Shown one piece after another: positions 6,197 to 12,577 of a stretch of 12,577 bases of DNA; the first letter of the stretch is position 1, and every line of letters begins with the position of its first letter. The notes beneath the pieces were generated by a model. It was not told the DNA's origin. It saw nothing but the letters and a program-made list of their open reading frames with translations, and did no database searches. The position numbers and the translations under genes were made by a program. This DNA is from Pseudomonadota bacterium (GTDB lineage Bacteria > Pseudomonadota > Alphaproteobacteria > Rhizobiales > Hyphomicrobiaceae). The stretch covers positions 2,821-15,397 of the forward strand of contig JAKALI010000038.1 of the NCBI GenBank assembly GCA_021813195.1, read 5' to 3'.

Positions 6197-9100
6197 TTCC
6201 GGTGCACGACCAAAGCTCAATATCGCGGGCAAGTTCGCCCACGCCTTCCTGCATTCCAAGCTGACGCCGTTGATTATGCTGGCGACCAGCCTGTTCGGGC
6301 TGCTCGCCATCTTCTTCACGCCGCGCACCTACAATCCGGACATCATTGTTCCGGTGGTCAACATCACGGTGGAGCGGCCGGGCAGCAGCGCGCGTGAGAT
6401 GCTGAATACGGTGGTGCGCCCGCTCGAAGGACTAATGGGCTCCATCTCCGGGGTGGATCACACCTACGGCATGGCACGCGACGACGTCGCGTTGGTCACG
6501 GTGCGCTTCAAGGTCGGCGAGGACGAGGAACGCAGCCTGGTCAAGGTCTACAACCAGGTCAACAGCAACCTCGATCGCATTCCCCCCGGCACCGCCCCGC
6601 CGCTGGTGCAGCTGCTCAGCCTCTACGACGTGCCGATCGTGACGCTGACGCTGAGCTCGGCCGACGCCACACCCGATACGCTGCGCAGCGTTGCGCTGCA
6701 CGCGCTCGATCAGCTTCGCAACGTGCCCGGCGTCGGCAAGACCTCGGTGCAGGGCGCGGCCGCCCGCGCGGTGCGGGTCGAGCTTGATCCGGCGCGACTG
6801 GCCGGCTACGGCCTGAGCCCGGCGACGGTAGCCAATGCTATCCGCGGCGCCAACGTGACGCTACCCGCCGGCAGCGTGATCAACCGTGGCCGCGAGCATC
6901 CGATCCGGGTAACAGCCGACCTGGGCGACGCGGCCGCGGTCGGCAACGTGGTGGTCGGCGTCCGCAATGGTCGCGCCATCTTCCTGCGCGACGTTGCCAC
7001 GGTGACGACGGCGCCGGCCAATGCTGATGTCCGCTCCTTCTTCGCCTTCGGCCCGGCAGCCGGCAAGGGCGCGCGCGCCGGAGTTGCCGAACCGGCGGTG
7101 ACCATCGCCATCGCGCGCCAGAAGGGGACCAACGGCGTCACGGTGGCGGACGCGGTGCTGGCCAAGCTCAAGCGCGTCGAGCGGGTGGCGCTGCCGCAAG
7201 GCATGACGCTGAGCGTGACCCGCAATGACGGCGCCACCGCCAACGCCGCGGTCAACAAGCTAATCGAGCATCTAGGCATTTCCATCGCAGCGGTGGTGGC
7301 GATCCTGCTCGCCTTCCTCGGCTGGCGCGAGGCGTCGGTGGTGGCACTATCGATCCCGCTCATCCTCTTTATCGTGCTCGGCATCGGCTGGGTGGCAGGC
7401 CAGAGCATCAACCGCATCACGCTGTTCGCCCTCATCCTCTCGCTCGGCCTGCTGGTCGACGACAGCATCGTCGTCATCGAGAATATCCACCGCCATCTGC
7501 ATCACCATCGGCAACGCAATTTCAGCCGGCTGATGGTCGTCGCCGCCGATGAGATTGGCAAGCCGACCATCATCGCCACCTTCGCGGTGATCCTGGCGCT
7601 CATCCCCATGGCCTTCGTCACCAAAATGATGGGACCGTTCATGCGGCCGATCCCGTTCAACGCGCCGATCGCCATGCTGGCGTCGCTGTTCATCGCCTAC
7701 ACGGTAGTGCCGTATGTCGCCTATCGCTGGCTGCGCCGGAAGGCGCTGCGTGTGATGGCGGAAGCGGAGGATGCGACCATGGAGGAGCGCGGCGAAGCGC
7801 CGCGCGACCGGCTGCGGGAGAGCTATCTCCGCCTGTTCCGGCCGTTGCTGTTCCGGCCCAAACGGCGCCGGCTTTTTTTCGGCGGGGTGTTCATGCTGCT
7901 GTTGGTGGTGATGGTGCAGCCGATGTGGCAGTTTATGCGGCCGTCCGGTGTCAACGGCCCGCTCTCAGCCTTCGGCGTTGGCCTGAAGATGCTGCCGGAC
8001 GACAACGTCAACACCTTCCTGGTCGAGATCGATGCGCCCGCCGGCACCGCGCTGGAGGAAACCGCGCGGGAAACCGACCAAGTCGCCGGCGTGCTCGCGC
8101 GCGACCGCTATGTGACCAATTACCAGACCTTCCTGGGCGAAGCGGCGCCGGAGGATTTCGCGGCGCTGGTGCGCGGCGATGCCGCCCGCGCCGGCACCAA
8201 TTTCGCGCAGATCCGCGTCAACCTGCTCAACAAACGCGACCGCAGCATCGGTTCGCACGCGATCGCGCAACAATTCTACGCCAGGCTCAAGCCGCTGCTC
8301 GCGGCCTTCCCGCAGACCCGCATCAAGCTGCTCGAAACGCCGCCCGGTCCGCCGGTGCGCTCGCAGATGATGTCGGCGCTCTACGGGCCGGACTATGGGC
8401 TGCTGCGCGGGCTGGCCGAGAAGATAAGACAGAAGTTCTATCCGCGCGAATACGGCATGATCAATGTCGATGATTCGGTAAGCCGACGGGTGACCGAATA
8501 TCGAGTTGTGGTCGATCCCAAGGCCGCCGCCATGGCCGGCTTTGCGCCGGGCACGGTGGCCAGCGCGGTCCAGGCCTATTTCGCCGGTGAGGCCGTCGGC
8601 ACGGTGCACGCGCCGCATGTGCGCGAGCCGGAACCGATCATCCTGCGGCTGCCGCGCCCGGCGCGCAGCGGCGAAAGCGCGCTCGACAACATTTACCTGC
8701 CGAACCAGCAGGGAAAGCCGGTCGCACTCGGCTCCGTCGCCCATATCGAACGTGTCGATGCCGATCAGCCGATCTACACCCGCGACCAGCATCCAGTGGT
8801 CTATGTCACCGGCCACATGCTGCATTCGAGCCCGGTCTACGGCGTGGTCGCGCTTACCCAGCGGCTGTCCGGTCTGCCGCTCGCCGACGGTCAGCACCTG
8901 AAGGTCGGTAATCTCGGCTTTGTGCCGAGCCAGCCCAACGACATTACGCACTATAGCCTATTCTGGCTGGGCGAGATGCGGCTCACCCTGGACGTGTTCC
9001 GCGACCTCGGCGCTGCCTTCATCGTTGCGCTGCTGCTGATCTATCTGCTGCTGGTCGGCTATTACCGTTCGTTCTTCATGCCGGTGGTGGTGATGGGGGC

Positions 9101-9479
9101 AATCCCCCTTACGTTGATAGGCGTCTTCCCCGGTCATTGGCTGATGGGCCAGCCCTTCACCGCGACCTCGATGATCGGCGTGATCGCACTGGCCGGGGTC
9201 GTGGTGCGCAATTCACTCTTGCTCATCGACTTCATCATTACCCGCCGGGCCGAAGGGCTCTCGCTCGAGAACGCCGTGATGGAGGCGGGCGCGGTGCGTC
9301 TTCGCCCGATCCTGCTGACGGCCCTGGCGATCATTCTCGGCTCGGCGGTGATGGTCTCGGACCCTGTCTTCGGCGGACTTGCCATCTCGCTGATCTTCGG
9401 CGCGCTCGCCTCGACGACGCTAACGCTGTTTGTCATTCCCCTGATCTATTACTGTTGGATGGATTTGCACCGTGTGTAA
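6189..9479 (+). CDS. RND efflux transporter permease subunit (AcrB/HAE-type superfamily)
   Basis: Proton-driven inner-membrane efflux pump. I use the GTG at 6189, which overlaps the adaptor stop and gives 1096 aa beginning VANSGARPKLNIAGKF. The longer in-frame start at 6090 would lie inside the adaptor gene and is unlikely. The layout is standard: TM1 at about residues 26-42, a large periplasmic porter loop, a TM2-TM6 block around 400-515, TM7 near 560-575, a second porter loop, and TM8-TM12 from about 935 on. The proton-relay aspartates are present in TM4 (GLLVDDSIVVIENI, Asp424/Asp425). In TM10 the motif is VVRNSLLLIDFI, with Arg1007 where AcrB has Lys940. The substrate is not predictable; genomic context suggests sulfur-compound or thiol stress rather than metals. 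Confidence 0.94.
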   Translation: MANSGARPKLNIAGKFAHAFLHSKLTPLIMLATSLFGLLAIFFTPRTYNPDIIVPVVNITVERPGSSAREMLNTVVRPLEGLMGSISGVDHTYGMARDDVALVTVRFKVGEDEERSLVKVYNQVNSNLDRIPPGTAPPLVQLLSLYDVPIVTLTLSSADATPDTLRSVALHALDQLRNVPGVGKTSVQGAAARAVRVELDPARLAGYGLSPATVANAIRGANVTLPAGSVINRGREHPIRVTADLGDAAAVGNVVVGVRNGRAIFLRDVATVTTAPANADVRSFFAFGPAAGKGARAGVAEPAVTIAIARQKGTNGVTVADAVLAKLKRVERVALPQGMTLSVTRNDGATANAAVNKLIEHLGISIAAVVAILLAFLGWREASVVALSIPLILFIVLGIGWVAGQSINRITLFALILSLGLLVDDSIVVIENIHRHLHHHRQRNFSRLMVVAADEIGKPTIIATFAVILALIPMAFVTKMMGPFMRPIPFNAPIAMLASLFIAYTVVPYVAYRWLRRKALRVMAEAEDATMEERGEAPRDRLRESYLRLFRPLLFRPKRRRLFFGGVFMLLLVVMVQPMWQFMRPSGVNGPLSAFGVGLKMLPDDNVNTFLVEIDAPAGTALEETARETDQVAGVLARDRYVTNYQTFLGEAAPEDFAALVRGDAARAGTNFAQIRVNLLNKRDRSIGSHAIAQQFYARLKPLLAAFPQTRIKLLETPPGPPVRSQMMSALYGPDYGLLRGLAEKIRQKFYPREYGMINVDDSVSRRVTEYRVVVDPKAAAMAGFAPGTVASAVQAYFAGEAVGTVHAPHVREPEPIILRLPRPARSGESALDNIYLPNQQGKPVALGSVAHIERVDADQPIYTRDQHPVVYVTGHMLHSSPVYGVVALTQRLSGLPLADGQHLKVGNLGFVPSQPNDITHYSLFWLGEMRLTLDVFRDLGAAFIVALLLIYLLLVGYYRSFFMPVVVMGAIPLTLIGVFPGHWLMGQPFTATSMIGVIALAGVVVRNSLLLIDFIITRRAEGLSLENAVMEAGAVRLRPILLTALAIILGSAVMVSDPVFGGLAISLIFGALASTTLTLFVIPLIYYCWMDLHRV

Positions 9480-9864
9480 CCCGCCGCTTGGTTGTGCACC
9501 CAAGGGACATACGGCTTTCTCTGCGCAATATCAGCCATGGGCCGTCCAGTTGACCATCGTGCGCAAGAGTATCAGTGCGACCAAGACCGCAAGAATGGGA
9601 TGGGGCTGGAATAGAGAAGACCCCATTACAATAATTACACTTGAACGCGCCTCTCATAGATTATGGACTCATTGGGCTTTGTGCGCTGTTGAGCGATTCG
9701 GTGATTCCGTAGCCTGGGTTCCAGACCCTGTAATTTCATGAATAGCGCTATGTCGGCATTGGGCCTCGACGACCCCTTCGGCCTCGCGATGACGTAGTGC
9801 GTGACATCTTCAGCGCGCGATGGGGGCAGGTCAATTTTTTGATACCCGTTCGAGCATCTCAAGC
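9480..9864. other. Gene-poor stretch after the RND operon
   Basis: About 385 bases with only unconvincing short frames. CTTGG (9487-9491) and CCAAG (9500-9504) could form a weak hairpin just after the pump gene, but no T-run follows. Around 9757-9795 the sequence resembles the dispersed non-coding repeats of alphaproteobacteria that contain CCTCGCGATGACG-like cores. Around 9818-9850, GGGGGCAGGTCAATTTTTTG resembles sequence often found near insertion-sequence ends. All of these are weak calls. Confidence 0.35.
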
Positions 9865-10242
9865 TCAAACGTTGCGCTGGACCATTCGCGGGATGGTTTT
9901 CAGCTCCCAGATCGCCAGGATGAGGGTCAGTGCGCCAACGGTTAGTGCGTTCCACGTCATCACTTTGTCGCCGACATAGCTGAGCGCCCAGGGCGAAAAG
10001 AATAGCCAAGCCCCGAAGATAAGCTTGATCCATTCCTCGATAGGCCACGCCTTATACAGCGCCGCGGCGGAGAACACGCCGATAACGACGCTGACGATCC
10101 AGGCGTTCCAGGCCGCTGCCGGCATGCCGGCAGCCAAGGCGCCGGGTACGAACGCCAATACAAATGGTGACAAGTAGAGCCAAACTGCGAGGAATAGACT
10201 GATGCCATCCTGCCATTTGTTGATTGCATGCGGTTCGGCCAT
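9865..10242 (-). CDS. SPW repeat family small membrane protein
   Basis: A 125-aa membrane protein with four predicted hydrophobic segments and two copies of the SPW motif: WLYLSPFVLAF (SPF at about 25-27) and WLFFSPWALSY (SPW at 83-85). This two-repeat, four-helix layout defines the SPW family, whose function is unknown. I start it at 10242 (MAEPHAINKWQDG) because AAGGAAGT lies directly upstream; the frame is open further to 10380, but that extension has no family resemblance. It stands alone, antisense to its neighbours, between the efflux operon and the broken accessory region. Confidence 0.87.
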   Translation of the reverse strand: MAEPHAINKWQDGISLFLAVWLYLSPFVLAFVPGALAAGMPAAAWNAWIVSVVIGVFSAAALYKAWPIEEWIKLIFGAWLFFSPWALSYVGDKVMTWNALTVGALTLILAIWELKTIPRMVQRNV

Positions 10243-10282
10243 TGTCGACTTCCTTTTCAGATTCCGTAGCGCTGCTTCTTGA

Positions 10283-10597
10283 GTGAACGGGCAGAGCAGC
10301 CTTACAGTTTCGTACGTGGACAAAATGTCATTTCCGGCCGCCGATATCGGCAAGACATTGACCATTTCGATCCGCGGCAAACCAAAAAAACAACTTTCTC
10401 CGGGGCACTACCTTTACTGGGGTTCGGCATTGGGGCCGTGTGGCCTCAGGGCGAGGCTCGCAAGACACATAATTCACGGAAAGACAATCAGATGGCATGT
10501 CGATCGGCTTACAGAGGCCGGCAAAGTCATAGGCCCGACTAGCGTGTCAATCGGCATTGGATTGGGACCCCGGATCGGCGTGCAAAAGGGGCTCTGA
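10283..10597 (+). pseudogene. DUF123 / GIY-YIG-type protein, C-terminally truncated remnant
   Basis: The reading frame (GTG 10283, or ATG 10325, to TGA 10597) carries the conserved core of the DUF123 family: SPGHYLYWGSALGPCGLRAR, then LARHIIHGKTIRWHVDRLTE. In intact members this aligns with the block PAGxYLYxGSAxGPGGLxARxxRH followed by WHIDxL, and about 40-60 further residues, including a conserved cysteine-containing C-terminus, should follow. Here the similarity stops around 10530 (AGKVIG) and the tail PTSVSIGIGLGPRIG reads into sequence that looks like transposon ends. One invariant glycine is cysteine (GPCG). The gene therefore looks interrupted by insertion-sequence DNA. The function of intact members is uncertain; they are proposed endonuclease-like proteins. 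Confidence 0.65.
10542..10589. mobile_element. Possible IS21-type insertion-sequence end remnant
   Basis: The stretch TGTCAATCGGCATTG followed by GGGACCCC and ATCGGCGTGCAAAAGGG resembles the terminal region of IS21-family elements, where GGGACCCC-like boxes recur. It lies exactly between the breakpoint of the DUF123 gene and the end of the ISL3-family fragment, suggesting nested insertions. This is recognition from memory, with no second end or transposase gene seen. Confidence 0.3.
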
Positions 10598-11735
10598 CGC
10601 AAATCCGATGATGAAGCCCTGCGGTTAAGCGATGCCGATCAGTCGGGCTTGCAGTAGGTCGATTTTCGCCCGTCCATACATCTGGCGTTTCACCAGCTTG
10701 AGCTTTGTGATCTGTCCCTCGGTCTGGCCGTTCGACCAAGGCTCGGTAATTGCCGCGCAGACCGCAGCTTTGTCTTTGAGGATGCCACAGGCAAAGGATG
10801 CGATCAGACCCGCGCCGGCGGCGGCGATCCATGGTTCGAGTTCGGCAACAACCTTCTGACGGACCATGGCCTGGAACCTTTCGATCAGGGTGCGCGCTCC
10901 GACGAGCGTAGGGACGCGCGCCTCGATGGCGGCGATGGTGACGGTATCCGCTTTGCTGAGATGATCGCGTGCCGTGGTCATCAGTCGCGCGATTGTTCTC
11001 GCGGACGGTACTTTCTGAAGCTGTTGGTCGGTTGCCTTCTCCGCTCGTTGCCGCCGTGTCCTCCATTCTCCGACGACCCGCAAGGAACCTTGGAAGCCTT
11101 GCACTTGCAGACGGCGCCAGAGCTCTGCCCCGTTACGACAGCCCGCGGCCCATTGCGCGTCCAGGAACGGCAAGTGAGCGTCGAGTGTGCTCTGCCGGGT
11201 ACGGAAGATATCCGTGCTTTGACCGCGGCTGACTTGGCGAACGACTTGCCGGCTGTGCCCAGTCCGGCGGACGATCTCTTTGATTGGGACCCCGTCTCTG
11301 ACGAGCAACAGGATCGCGGCATTGGTCTCCTGGCGTCGCAGATAGCCCTCATATTGCAGCCTTTCCGCACAGGTGAGCAGCTCCGGATTGATCGTGGTCG
11401 CGCCGATCGCAGCACGGATCAAGCGCATGGACCGACGCACCGCCCAGAGGAAGGCCGCGCTTGCATTCTCCATCAGGTGCCAGCGATCGGCGACCTGCAG
11501 CGCGTCGGGCAGCGCCTTGGCCGCGGCCTCGCCATAGCCGCCGCCGCGATCGCGTGACACGACCCGGATCTCCGGATGCGCCGAGAGCCAAGCCCGCACT
11601 GTTGCAATCTCGCGGTCGGGCAGCAGCGCCACGATCCGCCGCCTCTCCAGATCGCAGACGATCGTTCCGTAGCGATGGTTCTTGCGGAAGGCCCAGTCAT
11701 CAATGCCGGCAACGATCATAGGCTCGGTTGGCGGA
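10588..11735 (-). mobile_element. ISL3-family insertion sequence, left part deleted
   Basis: The fragment includes a probable terminal inverted repeat starting GGGGCTCTGACGCAAATCCG at 10588, about 20 nt beyond the transposase stop, as expected for an ISL3 right end. No matching inverted copy (CGGATTTGCGTCAGAGCC) exists near 11700-11900, and the transposase lacks its N-terminus, so the other end has been lost. The right boundary with the cytochrome gene lies at about 11735-11765. Confidence 0.6.
10625..11734 (-). pseudogene. ISL3-family transposase, N-terminally truncated
   Basis: DDE transposase of the ISL3 family. The recognisable part starts around MIVAGIDDWAFRKNHRYGT. It contains the catalytic residues in GIDDW (first Asp at 11701-11703 or adjacent), VSRDRGGGY (Asp at 11549-11551) and WSNGQTEGQ (Glu at 10718-10720), then the usual C-terminal LVKRQMYGRAKIDLLQARL. 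Intact relatives have roughly 100-150 more N-terminal residues with a cysteine-rich zinc finger and helix-turn-helix; these are absent. The open frame continues to a GTG at 11869, making an apparent 414-aa protein, but its first ~45-50 codons are the antisense of a cytochrome c gene and have no transposase similarity. The catalytic core is intact, but the DNA-binding part is missing, so it is probably inactive. Confidence 0.8.
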
Positions 11736-12577
11736 CACCGTGTTTGCGGGCGCTCCCGCTCTTGCGGCGAATGGCACCATGATTGCCAGTCAGGGCGCAG
11801 CCGGCGTGCCGCCTTGCTCGACCTGCCATGGTGCGCAAGGCCAAGGACAGCCCGCAGCCGGAATTCCACGTCTCGCCGGCCTAAACGTCGATTATATTGT
11901 TCATCAACTCACCAGCTTCGTAGATGGCACGCGCAATAGTGCGGTCATGGGCCCGATCGCAAAAGAGCTTAATGCAGCAGCTCGCAGGGTGGTAGCTGCC
12001 TATTATGCGCAACTGCCTTTTGCGCAAGGATCCAAACACCACGTTGAGCAAACCCGCGAATTAGCAGTTGGCGCAGAATTCGCCGTCCGTGGCAATTGGA
12101 GCGAGGGTTTGCCGGCCTGCGCCCAGTGTCACGGGGCCGATGGCAGCGGCGTCGGCTCAACCTTTCCCAGGCTCGCTGGGCAATCAGCCCGCTACATTGA
12201 AAGCCAATTTAGGGCTTGGAAAACCGGCACGCGACACAACGATCCTATGGGCCTGATGAGGAAAATCGCGGCGAAGCTGAACGAAGAGGGGATTTCTGCA
12301 GTAGCAACGTATTATGCGGCCTTGCCTTATGTGCAACCAGCAAGAACCGCCGAACCCATCAACAAAGCCAACCTGCCCGCGGCTGCGGCGCCGTCAAAAG
12401 CGTTTACGCCGCCTCCCGATAGTGCCATCCCACAAAACGATTTCGGCAAAATGGTTCGTCTGGGTGAAAATATTTTTCATGACACTCAACGTTACGCCGC
12501 AAAATATGTGGGAAATAAACTGCAATGCTCGAATTGTCATATAGATCGCGGACGCTTGGTTGGGGTCCGCACCGCTC
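11722..12577 (+). pseudogene. Multiheme cytochrome c (c4-like diheme unit fused to a TsdA-like haem domain), 5' truncated and running off the window
   Basis: One frame is open from after the TAG at 11719 to the window end without a stop; the first ATG is at 11779. It encodes three haem sites, all in the same frame: CSTCH (11815-11829), CAQCH (12118-12132) and CSNCH (12526-12540). The first two lie in tandem c4-type domains, each with an xPRLAGQ-like motif and a Y-x-x-x-Q-L/F helix (RLAGLNVDYIVHQL and RLAGQSARYIESQF), then AYYAQLP and TYYAALP. A proline-rich linker follows. The third domain (MVRLGENIFHDTQRY, then LQCSNCHIDRGR) resembles thiosulfate dehydrogenase TsdA. The protein should be periplasmic, but no signal peptide precedes haem 1, because upstream sequence is transposase. 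Probably a broken gene; its 3' end is outside the window. Confidence 0.75.

Noticed and set aside
5363..6328. Long minus-strand open frame of 321 codons opposite the RND adaptor
   Set aside because: Composition is Arg/Gly/Ala-rich as expected for a shadow frame in high-GC coding DNA, and the plus strand encodes a clear adaptor protein.
7965..8951. Long minus-strand open frame of 328 codons opposite the RND pump
   Set aside because: A shadow frame of a well-recognised RND permease; no domain or start signal of its own.
9661..9735. Possible tRNA, because of a GGGTTCCAGACCC hairpin resembling a T-arm
   Set aside because: The loop has 5 rather than 7 bases and no acceptor, D or anticodon stems can be built around it.
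9472..9741. 89-codon plus-strand frame after the RND pump
   Set aside because: No similarity to a known family, no convincing ribosome-binding site, and it overlaps the end of the pump gene; treated as non-coding.
11735..11869. First ~45-50 codons of the apparent 414-aa transposase
   Set aside because: They are antisense to the cytochrome c frame with its CSTCH haem motif and show no cysteine-rich zinc finger or helix-turn-helix as expected for an ISL3 N-terminus.
1..12577. CRISPR array or tandem repeat blocks
   Set aside because: No regularly spaced direct repeats were seen anywhere on either strand.

Overview
The window looks like chromosomal DNA from an alphaproteobacterium, plausibly an acidophilic or soil member of the Acetobacteraceae/Rhodospirillales or a neighbouring order. 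This rests on the high but uneven G+C, the protein flavours and the IS type; no rRNA or tRNA is present to confirm it.

Layout. (1) Positions 1-2433, minus strand: a branched-chain amino-acid-type ABC importer operon read as substrate-binding protein, LivH permease, LivM permease (LivM runs off the left edge). A perfect 14-bp hairpin sits between the binding protein and LivH. (2) 2784-3590, plus: a periplasmic DsbG-like disulfide isomerase, divergent from the importer. (3) 3775-4494, minus: an M50 (site-2 protease family) membrane metalloprotease, convergent with dsbG. (4) 4739-9479, plus: a compact three-gene operon made of an ArsR-family regulator, a lipoprotein RND adaptor and an RND inner-membrane pump. 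The regulator has two cysteines spaced exactly as in the sulfide/persulfide sensors SqrR and BigR, and an operator-like palindrome overlaps its promoter and start codon. (5) 9865-10242, minus: a small two-SPW-motif membrane protein.

(6) From about 10283 to the right end is a scrambled accessory region. It holds a DUF123 (GIY-YIG-type) gene cut off in its conserved core, a short stretch resembling an IS21-type end, an ISL3-family transposase that has lost its N-terminal DNA-binding part, and then, joined head-to-head, a multiheme cytochrome c gene that has lost its signal peptide. That cytochrome frame is open from 11722 to the window end. The first ~45-50 codons of the apparent 414-codon transposase reading frame are only its antisense strand.

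The most interesting reading is a possible reactive-sulfur theme: a SqrR/BigR-like dithiol repressor controlling an RND efflux pump, a few kilobases from a cytochrome whose third haem domain resembles thiosulfate dehydrogenase TsdA. The regulator's cysteine spacing and the operator are visible in the sequence. The substrate of the pump and the link to the cytochrome are inference.
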